Shown piece after piece: positions 1 through 6,238 of a stretch of 11,924 nt of DNA. The notes below the pieces were generated by a model. It did no database searches and was not told where the DNA came from. It was given only the letters and a program-made list of their open reading frames with translations. Made by a program: the position numbers and the translations under genes. Origin of the DNA: Rickettsiales bacterium (lineage in GTDB: Bacteria; Pseudomonadota; Alphaproteobacteria; Rickettsiales; UBA1997). Each line of letters opens with the position of its first letter. Position 1 is the first letter of the stretch. The stretch is from contig JAITOR010000010.1 of NCBI GenBank assembly GCA_031289855.1, forward strand, positions 1 to 11,924. Reading direction: 5' to 3'.

Positions 1-65
1 CGAAGTTTATCAATAAGCGCTCTTCTTTCCTCTAAAACGGGTGATACTACTACTGCATCTGTCAT
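1..65 (-). CDS. Unidentified protein, N-terminal fragment
   Basis: An ATG at 65-63 on the minus strand opens a frame that stays open to the window edge: 21 full codons plus part of another, reading MTDAVVVSPVLEERRALIDK and onward. A Shine-Dalgarno-like AGGAAA lies about 7 bases upstream, and this supports the start. The acidic-basic stretch after residue 10 looks like the start of a soluble helical protein, but 21 residues are too few to name a family, and I do not recognise it. It is transcribed in the same direction as the cysE fusion gene, with 228 bases between them, so it could be downstream in the same transcript or have its own promoter; no clear promoter pair is visible. Confidence 0.5.
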   Translation of the reverse strand, partial: MTDAVVVSPVLEERRALIDKL

Positions 66-107
66 AATTATTTCCTATAATTTATTAAACATAATCAATA
101 TTATCAC

Positions 108-121
108 AAAAAAAAAAAAAA
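108..121. repeat. A14 homopolymer
   Basis: Fourteen consecutive A residues, read as T14 on the minus strand, which is the coding strand of the flanking genes. No stable hairpin precedes it on the minus strand, so it does not look like an intrinsic terminator. It lies about 43 bases upstream of the minus-strand start at 65, and length changes here could alter promoter spacing, but that is speculation. Confidence 0.8.
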
Positions 122-163
122 GCAAGTTCATTTGATTAATTATTAATATTATTTTTATTTATT

Positions 164-187
164 TAATAATAATAATAATAATAATAA
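164..187. repeat. (TAA)8 microsatellite
   Basis: Eight perfect TAA units, followed by imperfect GAA TAA. This is a trinucleotide tract in a non-coding spacer of an AT-rich genome. It may vary in length between isolates, but nothing ties it to regulation. Confidence 0.85.
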
Positions 188-293
188 GAATAATGATATT
201 TTAATAACAAGAATTCCATTTTTAACTTTTCATAATATAAATTATTGTTTTTTAAGTGTTGCATTTCATTCGTCATCTTTCCCAACACCTTGG

Positions 294-1595
294 TTATTGC
301 ACTTTTTTAACAATTAGCCTTATGATAACGGGATCATCGTCATTATGCACCGCCAATCCATTGCTTTCAACAGAATACACAACTTTCAGACCATAGCCCT
401 TAACTTTTTCAGTGAAGACATCTATATTCATATATCTCCTATAATGGTCGGTTATATTTTCATTTCGACTTATCTTTTTTCCTTTGTTATACATATCATC
501 ATTTATACTCCTAACCTCTATAAAAAATAATCCATTTGTATTCAAATATTCATTAACCCATTTCAACACATTATTTTCCTGTTCCTCCGTTATGGAATGC
601 AACGTGAAACGACTGTAAACATAATCAAATTTATCTTTAATCGAAAGTTTTGTAAAATCATCGGTCACAAACCTTAAATTACCTTTTTTGAAATTCTTAT
701 TTAAAAAATCAACTTCGTTTTCCGCTTGATCTATCGCCAATACATCAACATTTTCCCTTTCGGCAAAAAATACAGCATCTCTACCATTTCCACATCCTAA
801 TTCAATCATTTTCTTATGCGGCTCAAGGTAATTTAAAATAAATTCAGCAAAAGAAGATTGTTTGAAGGGCAATTGATGTTCCTTGTAGTAATTTTCCCAA
901 TATTCTTTGAAATTTAACTTTACATTGTTGTATTTTTTAATTCGAGCCAAAGTACCACAAAATGTAGATTGAGCTGGCACATCTCTCAAAATAGTGGAAT
1001 TTGCTCCTATTTTTGCATTATCGCCCACATTTATTGAGCCAAGTAAAACAGAATGAGAGCCAATAAATACATCATTTCCAATGGTTGGATGTCGTTTTCC
1101 CACTTGTTTTCCTGTTCCTCCAATGGTAACTCCATGAAAAAGCACCACATCGTTTCCAATTTCAGCAGTCTCACCTATAACTATTCCCATTCCATGGTCA
1201 ATCGTTAGTCGTTCACCAATGATGGCACCAGGATGTATTTCGATATTTGTGATGGATTTTGCACTCTCGCTAATGGCTCTTGCCTGTAAATACTTTTCTT
1301 GTTTATAAAAATTATGAGCCACTTGATGAAAAAACCTAGCTTTGACACCAGGATAAAACAAAACTTCTCGCTTATCATCTTTGCCACTAAGTGCCGGATC
1401 ATTTTTAATCAATGACAAAATGTCGCCCCTAACCAATTCCAATTCCTGTGAATTTTCTTGACTTGCTCTGTTGAAAGCAATTTTAATTTCATTTATTTCA
1501 TCATCGTTAAATACACTATTATCTAAGTAATTTTCAATCAATATGCCAACCTGTTTCTCAAAAAAAGTTGGCAACAATTTATCAATTTTTTTCAT
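294..1595 (-). CDS. cysE: Serine O-acetyltransferase fused to a class I SAM-dependent methyltransferase
   Basis: A 433-residue bifunctional protein. Residues about 1-220 are serine acetyltransferase, which makes O-acetylserine from serine and acetyl-CoA, the first step of cysteine synthesis. The fold begins with the helical N-terminal part (LFYPGVKARFFHQVAHNFY) and continues into the left-handed beta-helix: EIHPGAIIG, IDHGMG with the catalytic His at 134, HGVTIGGTGK and RHPTIG with His 169. Residues about 229-433 are a methyltransferase: WENYY, motif I IELGCGNGRD (264-273) and the acidic IDQAE after the next strand. The enzyme's normal regulatory C-terminal tail is replaced by this domain; no frame break is visible at the join near residue 221. 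I chose the ATG at 1595 because AAGGG lies 7 bases upstream. An in-frame ATG at 1664 lies inside the attenuator and has no Shine-Dalgarno. The methyl acceptor is unknown; the domain resembles TehB/TPMT-like and Methyltransf_25-type enzymes in general motifs only. Confidence 0.9.
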   Translation of the reverse strand: MKKIDKLLPTFFEKQVGILIENYLDNSVFNDDEINEIKIAFNRASQENSQELELVRGDILSLIKNDPALSGKDDKREVLFYPGVKARFFHQVAHNFYKQEKYLQARAISESAKSITNIEIHPGAIIGERLTIDHGMGIVIGETAEIGNDVVLFHGVTIGGTGKQVGKRHPTIGNDVFIGSHSVLLGSINVGDNAKIGANSTILRDVPAQSTFCGTLARIKKYNNVKLNFKEYWENYYKEHQLPFKQSSFAEFILNYLEPHKKMIELGCGNGRDAVFFAERENVDVLAIDQAENEVDFLNKNFKKGNLRFVTDDFTKLSIKDKFDYVYSRFTLHSITEEQENNVLKWVNEYLNTNGLFFIEVRSINDDMYNKGKKISRNENITDHYRRYMNIDVFTEKVKGYGLKVVYSVESNGLAVHNDDDPVIIRLIVKKVQ

Positions 1596-1614
1596 TATAT
1601 ATCCCTTTTCTAAT

Positions 1615-1668
1615 AAAAAATCATATCTTTTTACAAGATATGATAAATAAAAAACAAAATTCATATCT
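1615..1668 (-). promoter_or_regulatory. Transcription attenuator in the cysE leader
   Basis: On the minus strand three elements follow one another: AGATATGA (1668-1661), ATCATATCTT (1644-1635) and AAGATATGAT (1629-1620). Elements 2 and 3 form a perfect 10-bp stem with a 5-base loop, followed by a run of T down to 1615: an intrinsic terminator only eight bases before the AAGGG Shine-Dalgarno. Element 1 can pair with the same eight bases of element 2, so helix 1:2 excludes the terminator. This is the usual antiterminator/terminator layout. The pairings are seen directly; that they control cysE is an inference. The signal is not obvious (see findings). Confidence 0.75.
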
Positions 1669-1731
1669 ATAAACTATCATCCATAGCAACAAATACAAAC
1701 AAAAACAATTTTTTTAACAATCATTGTTTTG

Positions 1732-1760
1732 ATGATATTATTAATAATATATTTTGTCAA
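1732..1760 (-). promoter_or_regulatory. Sigma-70-type promoter for the cysE fusion gene
   Basis: On the minus strand, TTGACA (1760-1755), a 17-base spacer and TATCAT (1737-1732) match the housekeeping consensus at 11 of 12 positions. Transcription would begin near 1726, giving a leader of about 130 bases that contains the attenuator. Confidence 0.65.
1735..1750. repeat. 16-bp perfect palindrome between the divergent promoters
   Basis: ATATTATTAATAATAT reads the same on both strands. It overlaps the spacer and part of the -10 of the cysE promoter and lies about 60 bases upstream of the argG promoter, so it is placed where a repressor could act. All-A/T palindromes arise easily in such DNA, so an operator role is only a possibility. 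Confidence 0.4.
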
Positions 1761-1808
1761 GTTTAATTTGTAATATCAAACTGCAATACAATTATTGACT
1801 ATTTTTAT

Positions 1809-1837
1809 TTGACAAATAATATTTAATATGTCATAAT
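1809..1837 (+). promoter_or_regulatory. Sigma-70-type promoter for argG
   Basis: TTGACA (1809-1814), a 17-base spacer and CATAAT (1832-1837) match the consensus at 11 of 12 positions with ideal spacing. Transcription would begin near 1844, leaving a leader of about 135 bases before the argG ATG. Confidence 0.75.
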
Positions 1838-1881
1838 ACACTTATGATTATATTGAAAGGTCTTTTTTTAAGGAGGAAGGT

Positions 1882-1957
1882 TTATAAGTAATGCTTATAA
1901 GCTATGTTTTGATATAACAAATTATAGGGCATTACTTTTGAAAAAGTAGTGTTTTTT
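1882..1957 (+). promoter_or_regulatory. Transcription attenuator in the argG leader
   Basis: Three overlapping helices can form. (a) TTATAAG (1882-1888) pairs with CTTATAA (1894-1900) around a five-base loop. (b) AAGTAATGC (1886-1894) pairs with GCATTACTT (1929-1937), with two G-U pairs possible beyond. (c) CATTACTTT (1930-1938) pairs with AAAGTAGTG (1943-1951, one G-U) around a TGAA loop, followed by six T (1952-1957): an intrinsic terminator ending ten bases before the argG Shine-Dalgarno. Helix b uses one arm of a and one arm of c, so it would act as antiterminator and a as anti-antiterminator. The loop of helix a contains the ATG of an eight-codon frame (1891-1917, MLISYVLI), preceded by AAGGAGG at an unusually long 14 bases. 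It has no Arg codon. The structure is seen; the regulation is inferred. Confidence 0.7.
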
Positions 1958-1978
1958 ATTATAAAAAAAGGAGAAGAA

Positions 1979-3235
1979 ATGGCAAAGGAAAAAGTAGTTT
2001 TAGCATATTCAGGTGGTTTGGATACTTCTTGTATATTAAAATATTTGATAAATGAAGGTTATGAAGTTATAACTTTCACAGCCGACATAGGACAAAAAGA
2101 TGGTGATTTAGAAGTTGTAAAGGCAAAAGCTTTAAAAACTGGTGCAACAAAAGCATATATTCTTGATTTAAAAAAAGAATTTGTTGAAAAATATATATAT
2201 CCAGTGTTTAGTTCTGGTGCAATATACGAAAACAGATACTTACTTGGAACATCAGTGGCAAGACCTTTAATTGCAAAATATCAAATTGAAATTGCTGAAA
2301 AAGAAGGAGCAACAATCGTTTCTCATGGTTGTACTGGTAAAGGAAATGACCAAGTTAGATTTGAATTATCATATCTTGCCTTAAATCCAAAAATTAAAAT
2401 TTTTGCTCCATGGAAAGATGCTAAATTTTTAGACAAATTCAAGGGTAGAAGTGATTTGTTAAAATTTGCAGAAGAAAATGGCATTCCAACCACTCAAACG
2501 GTTGCACAACCTTATAGTGAAGATGAAAATTTGTTGCATATTTCACACGAAGCTGGTATATTGGAGGATCCAAATTATATAACACCAGAACATGTTTATA
2601 ATAGAAGCAATACACCTGAAAAGGCACCAGATAAAGTTACAAAAATCAAAGTATCTTTCAAAGATGGAATACCAGTTAAAGTTGAAAATTTGGAGGATGG
2701 AACCATTAAAACTGATAGTTTAGAATTGTTTTTATATTTAAACAAAATTGGTGCCGAAAATGGTATTGGTCATTTAGATATGGTGGAAAATAGGTTTGTT
2801 GGTATAAAGTCGAGAGGAGTGTATGAAACACCAGGTGGAACTATACTTTACATAGCACATAGGGATATTGAAGGAATTGCTATGGACAGAGAAGTTATGC
2901 GACTTAGAGATATGATTGCACCAGAAGTTGCAAGAACTATTTACAATGGCTTTTGGTATAGTCCTGAAATGGATTTCTTGATGGCAGCAGTTAAAAAATC
3001 ACAAGAAGCAATTGATGGAACCGTTACTTTGAAGTTATATAAGGGAAATTGTTTTGCATTGGCAAGGGAAAGTTCTTCTTCATTGTATGACCAAAAAATG
3101 TCTTCTATGGACGAAGAAGGCGGTTATGACCAAAAAGATGCCGTAGGTTTCATAAAAATAAATGCAGTTAGATTGACTGCCCATAGTAAAATTATGAAAT
3201 CAAAAGGCAAAAGTATTATAGAATTTAACAAATAG
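1979..3235 (+). CDS. argG: Argininosuccinate synthase
   Basis: A 418-residue cytoplasmic enzyme that joins citrulline and aspartate at the cost of ATP (to AMP) to give argininosuccinate, the penultimate step of arginine synthesis. The N-terminal PP-loop AYSGGLDTS (residues 9-17) binds ATP; GTSVARP and SHGCTGKGNDQVRFE form the substrate and nucleotide site; the C-terminal part carries GYDQKDAVGFI and ends normally. Length is usual for the family. The frame extends upstream to a GTG at 1949, but that codon lies inside the terminator hairpin. The ATG at 1979 has AAGGAG five bases upstream and begins the typical MAKEKVVLAYSGG. It is followed ten bases later by an amino-acid binding protein gene in the same operon. 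The promoter at 1809-1837 and the leader attenuator probably control both genes. No argH is in the window. Confidence 0.97.
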   Translation: MAKEKVVLAYSGGLDTSCILKYLINEGYEVITFTADIGQKDGDLEVVKAKALKTGATKAYILDLKKEFVEKYIYPVFSSGAIYENRYLLGTSVARPLIAKYQIEIAEKEGATIVSHGCTGKGNDQVRFELSYLALNPKIKIFAPWKDAKFLDKFKGRSDLLKFAEENGIPTTQTVAQPYSEDENLLHISHEAGILEDPNYITPEHVYNRSNTPEKAPDKVTKIKVSFKDGIPVKVENLEDGTIKTDSLELFLYLNKIGAENGIGHLDMVENRFVGIKSRGVYETPGGTILYIAHRDIEGIAMDREVMRLRDMIAPEVARTIYNGFWYSPEMDFLMAAVKKSQEAIDGTVTLKLYKGNCFALARESSSSLYDQKMSSMDEEGGYDQKDAVGFIKINAVRLTAHSKIMKSKGKSIIEFNK

Positions 3236-3245
3236 ATGAGGTAAA

Positions 3246-3983
3246 ATGAAAAAAGTTTTATTGATTTTGATCTTAATTTTTATAGTGTTAACCAATATTA
3301 ATGCTGCAAAGTTAAAAGTTGGAACAAATGCAGAATATGCTCCATTTGAATTTTACACCAAAGAAGGTATTATGACCGGTTTTGATATTGATTTGATGAA
3401 TTCAATAGCAAGTGAGGCTGGATATGATGGTGTTGAATGGAAGGACATGACCTTTGATGGATTAATTCAATCTTTAACCACAAAGAAGGAAATTGATGTG
3501 ATTGCCGCCGGTTTAGTTATTACTGAAGAACGAAAACAAAAGGTTTTATATACAAAATCTTATGTTAATGAAGCATTGATAATAGTTGTAAAAAAAGACA
3601 AAGCCGATTTAAAAACTTTGAAAGATCTTGAAGGTAAAAAAATTGGTGCTGAAATAGGAACTACAAGTGCTACTTTAGCAAAAACCGTGAAAAAAGCAAA
3701 AGTTATAGAATTATCTACAGCAGATGTTTTTACACACTTAAAAGAAGGAAAAGTTGATGCAATAATTCAAACTGAATCTGTTGCAAGATATGCCATTACT
3801 TCTGGTGGCTTACCGTTAAAAGTGACAAGTGAAAATCTTTTGGCGACCAAAAAAACTAACCAAATTGCATTGGCGGTGGACAAAAAAAATGTCGATTTGC
3901 AAAAGAAATTAGATGCCGCAATGGTATCCATAAGAAAGAAAGGTGTTTTTGATAAAATTTATCAAAAGTGGTTTGGTAATTAA
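3246..3983 (+). CDS. Amino-acid ABC transporter periplasmic substrate-binding protein
   Basis: A 245-residue family 3 solute-binding protein. Residues 1-20 are a signal peptide (MKK, a hydrophobic core, then NINA) with probable cleavage by signal peptidase I; no lipobox Cys is present, so the protein is free in the periplasm. The mature part starts KLKVGTNAEYAPFEF, then GFDIDLMNSIA, and VITEERKQ, where Arg 96 is the residue that usually binds the substrate alpha-carboxylate. IGAEIGTTSA and DAIIQTES complete the two-lobed fold. GAGG lies four bases before the ATG, and the gene follows argG by only ten bases. The shared transcript suggests that the ligand is arginine or a related basic amino acid, but the sequence alone does not fix the substrate. 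No permease or ATPase gene is nearby, so the rest of the transporter must be encoded elsewhere. Confidence 0.92.
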   Translation: MKKVLLILILIFIVLTNINAAKLKVGTNAEYAPFEFYTKEGIMTGFDIDLMNSIASEAGYDGVEWKDMTFDGLIQSLTTKKEIDVIAAGLVITEERKQKVLYTKSYVNEALIIVVKKDKADLKTLKDLEGKKIGAEIGTTSATLAKTVKKAKVIELSTADVFTHLKEGKVDAIIQTESVARYAITSGGLPLKVTSENLLATKKTNQIALAVDKKNVDLQKKLDAAMVSIRKKGVFDKIYQKWFGN

Positions 3984-3994
3984 ATGGTTGATGG

Positions 3995-4024
3995 GGGAAA
4001 GTTATATTATACTTTCCCTTCTTT
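3995..4024 (+). terminator. Intrinsic terminator of the argG operon
   Basis: GGGAAAGT (3995-4002) and ACTTTCCC (4011-4018) form an 8-bp stem with an 8-base loop, followed by TTCTTTTT. The T-rich tail is only on the plus-strand side, so the element ends the argG operon and not galE, whose stop lies just beyond it. Confidence 0.85.
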
Positions 4025-5017
4025 TTAATCCTTTTTTGTTTTTTCATAGTTCCAAGCATCTCTACACATATCTTCCAATGTTTTTTCTGCTACCCATCCC
4101 AATTTTTCTTTTGCGAATTTTACATCAGCATAAATTACTGGCACATCTCCCGCTCTTTTCGGCTTAAATGAATAGGCAATTGGAACACATACTCTGGCAA
4201 AAGTATTTACCAATTCTAACACACTATAACCTTTCCCATTTCCCAAATTTGCGATTAAAATTCCTGAGCCATTTTCCAATGCTTTAATATGCCCTTTTGC
4301 CAAATCAACCACATGTACATAATCCCTAATACATGTCCCATCATAGGTCTCATAATCATTGCCAAAGATTGCCAATTCTTTTATTTCACCTTTTGCGACC
4401 TTTACAATATAAGGCATCAAATTTCTCAACTCTTTTTGTGTTTCCCCCAACAAACCACTTGGATGAGCACCAACTGGATTAAAATATCTTAACAAAGAGA
4501 TATTCCAAGAATTATCACTTTTATACAAATTTTGAAACAACTCTTCCTGCACTAATTTTGTGTGTCCATAGGGAGAATTTGCCTTTTGCAATTCGGTGTT
4601 TTCATCCACTGGAACCTCTTTTGGTATACCATAAACAGTGCAACTTGAACTAAAAACAAGATTTTTTACATTAAATTCTTGCATTATTTCGAGCAAATTT
4701 ATTGTTGTATCAAAGTTAGTTTTGTAATACAATAAAGGATTTTCACAACTTTCACCCACGGCTTTTAACCCTGCAAAATGTATAACTCCTTCTATTTTTT
4801 GTTTTTCAAAAACCTTTTTAAATTCCTTTTTATCCAAACAATCAATTTTATAAAAAATTGGTTTTTTGTTGGCTATTCTTTCAATTCGCCCAATGACACT
4901 CTCCTCCGCATTTCTCAAATTATCAACAATAACAACATTGTATCCCTGTTGTAATAACTCGACTGCCACATGACTACCGATAAAACCAGCCCCCCCCGTA
5001 AGTAAAATAGTTTTCAT
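4025..5017 (-). CDS. galE: UDP-glucose 4-epimerase
   Basis: A 330-residue NAD-dependent short-chain dehydrogenase/reductase of the extended type that interconverts UDP-glucose and UDP-galactose, feeding surface polysaccharide synthesis. The Rossmann motif GGAGFIG is at residues 8-14, SSSCTVYG holds the catalytic Ser near 124, and SPYGHTK gives Tyr 150 and Lys 154. DGTCIRDYVHVVDLA and the C-terminal KLGW are typical. Length is normal. AAGGAG (5029-5024) six bases upstream fixes the start. It lies 51 bases downstream of pgpA on the same strand and is likely cotranscribed. Codons 7-10 contain a run of eight G (4997-4990), made by ACG GGG GGG GCT, whereas Gly elsewhere in this gene is mostly GGA or GGT; the tract may be a slippage site. 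The exact epimerase substrate (UDP-Glc or UDP-GlcNAc) cannot be told from sequence. Confidence 0.95.
   Translation of the reverse strand: MKTILLTGGAGFIGSHVAVELLQQGYNVVIVDNLRNAEESVIGRIERIANKKPIFYKIDCLDKKEFKKVFEKQKIEGVIHFAGLKAVGESCENPLLYYKTNFDTTINLLEIMQEFNVKNLVFSSSCTVYGIPKEVPVDENTELQKANSPYGHTKLVQEELFQNLYKSDNSWNISLLRYFNPVGAHPSGLLGETQKELRNLMPYIVKVAKGEIKELAIFGNDYETYDGTCIRDYVHVVDLAKGHIKALENGSGILIANLGNGKGYSVLELVNTFARVCVPIAYSFKPKRAGDVPVIYADVKFAKEKLGWVAEKTLEDMCRDAWNYEKTKKD
4990..4997 (-). repeat. G8 tract within the start of galE
   Basis: Eight consecutive G on the coding strand, starting 20 bases after the A of the start codon. Gain or loss of one base would shift the frame before the NAD-binding loop is complete and abolish GalE. 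Such G-runs are rare in this AT-rich window; the only longer one is in the eptA-like gene. Confidence 0.9.
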
Positions 5018-5068
5018 TTTTTTCTCCTTTTCTTTTCAAGAACCTTTTTAATTTCAAAACTCATAAAT

Positions 5069-5593
5069 TTAGATAAAACATAAAATTATAATAACACAAA
5101 TGGCCGCATAAATTCCAGCCACCACATCATCAAGCAAAATTCCGTTTGCATTGTGCCAATTTTTATCAAAATACCCCACAAGAGATGGTTTTTTGATGTC
5201 AAAAAATCTAAATAAAATAAATGGCAAAATAAACCACAATATATTAAACAAGTTAGGATTTGTCGGCACATTTCTATAAGGAAAAATCAATGGCAACATA
5301 TAGGCTATCAATTGCCCCACCACTTCATCAATCACTATCTCCTTTGGATCATCCTTTTTGTTTGCGGTAATATAAACATTTATTGCCCACCAACCCATAA
5401 TATACAATACTATTATGTCTATAAAAAATATAACAATATTTGCAGTGGTACCAGAAAGTCCATTTTTTTCAATTAAAAATGCGAATATGAAAAATAGAGG
5501 AAAAGAAGCCAGACTACCAAAAGTTCCAGGTGCATATTTTATATTGCCAACACCAAAAAAAGTTGCTATTATTGTCGCTATTTTAAATTTCAT
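5069..5593 (-). CDS. pgpA: Phosphatidylglycerophosphatase A
   Basis: A 174-residue inner-membrane enzyme that dephosphorylates phosphatidylglycerol phosphate to phosphatidylglycerol. Family motifs are in order: GVGNIKYAPGTFGSL (14-28), DDPKEIVIDEVVGQ (81-94), FRFFDIKKPS (128-137) and GILLDDVVAG (151-160), with the acidic pairs expected to hold Mg2+. Three or four hydrophobic segments lie between them (about 29-41, 52-73, 93-106, 116-130), plus a C-terminal one at 158-174. Length is normal. The ATG at 5593 has no clear Shine-Dalgarno but starts the family's conserved region at the right distance. It is upstream of galE on the same strand (51 bases apart), and 86 bases downstream of the pnuC-like gene. 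Confidence 0.93.
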   Translation of the reverse strand: MKFKIATIIATFFGVGNIKYAPGTFGSLASFPLFFIFAFLIEKNGLSGTTANIVIFFIDIIVLYIMGWWAINVYITANKKDDPKEIVIDEVVGQLIAYMLPLIFPYRNVPTNPNLFNILWFILPFILFRFFDIKKPSLVGYFDKNWHNANGILLDDVVAGIYAAICVIIILCFI

Positions 5594-5679
5594 AAGATAA
5601 AATATTATTATCAGTTAGTTTATAATGCTAAATAAATATTTATCAAATTATTTTACATTGCTACTTTTAAAAGCAAGTG

Positions 5680-6237
5680 TTACTTATTAAAACTTGTTTT
5701 GTAAATTTTCTTCCAGTTAAACAATCCAACCATATTAAATATGATAAAAATAAAAAAACTAAATGCTAAAAAATACGAACCAGACACTGACATTAAAAAT
5801 AAATTTATAGTATTTGCTGTTAAAAAATAGTAGTAATTTTCAATTTTGCCCCTTATGGCCAATAATAGAGCCACAACATTTCCTGCAAATGACATTGCAT
5901 CCAATATTGGTAATCTTCCATTCAATACAAACTTTAAAAGTAAAGACCATAAAATTGAAACACCTAAAAATAACAAAAAGAATTTCAAATTGTTTCTTTT
6001 AGTTTCAAAAGATGGATTAAAATTTTTTGTTTCTTTGCCCCATTTTACATAGGCCGTAGTGGCAGAAAAAACAAAATACATACCTAAAATAAAATTTGCC
6101 CACAATTTATATTTAAATGACACCACGGACAATATTGAAGAATACACTATATTAAATAACCATCCTTCCTTTTTTCCAAGTGAAACCATAACAACATATA
6201 TAACACCAAAAATAAAACCTATTATATCAATAAACAT
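5680..6237 (-). CDS. pnuC: PnuC-type nicotinamide riboside transporter
   Basis: A 185-residue integral membrane protein with about seven hydrophobic segments. PnuC proteins carry nicotinamide riboside across the inner membrane by facilitated diffusion, supplying NAD salvage. Features matching the family are GWLFNIVYS near the N terminus, a WANFILGMYFV helix followed by AYVKWGKE, and the segment LDAMSFAGNVVALLLAIRGK followed by IENYYYF and TANTINLFLM. It is shorter than many PnuC proteins. The frame could begin at a GTG (6246) overlapping clpP by eight bases, but the ATG at 6237, one base after the clpP stop and with AGTGGA just upstream, is preferred. The tight spacing means expression by translational coupling to clpP. 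No nadR-like kinase is in the window, so the substrate remains inferred from family. Confidence 0.8.
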   Translation of the reverse strand: MFIDIIGFIFGVIYVVMVSLGKKEGWLFNIVYSSILSVVSFKYKLWANFILGMYFVFSATTAYVKWGKETKNFNPSFETKRNNLKFFLLFLGVSILWSLLLKFVLNGRLPILDAMSFAGNVVALLLAIRGKIENYYYFLTANTINLFLMSVSGSYFLAFSFFIFIIFNMVGLFNWKKIYKTSFNK

Positions 6238-6238
6238 A

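Larger units (their letters stand above)
66..293. other. AT-rich intergenic spacer with simple repeats
   Basis: No convincing gene lies in these 228 bases. The stretch is almost pure A/T and holds a run of 14 A (108-121) and eight TAA units (164-187). A six-base inverted repeat, GTGTTG (256-261) and CAACAC (283-288), sits just after the stop of the cysE fusion, but its loop is 21 bases and no T-run follows on the minus strand, so I do not call it a terminator. Confidence 0.6.

Noticed and set aside
162..276. 37-codon minus-strand frame (ATG at 276) ending in seven Tyr codons from the TTA repeat
   Set aside because: Spacing to a ribosome-binding site is poor, the C terminus is just the microsatellite, and such frames are expected by chance in A/T DNA.
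1596..1664. In-frame 23-codon N-terminal extension of the cysE fusion (start at 1664)
   Set aside because: It would be translated through the terminator hairpin and has no Shine-Dalgarno; the ATG at 1595 has AAGGG at ideal spacing and starts where CysE homology is expected.
1949..1978. GTG start ten codons upstream of the argG ATG
   Set aside because: The GTG is part of the terminator stem, no ribosome-binding site precedes it, and the ATG at 1979 matches the family start.
4024..4025. Using the 3995-4018 hairpin as a bidirectional terminator for galE
   Set aside because: On the minus strand the stem is followed by CCATC and not by T, and the T-rich side lies upstream of it.
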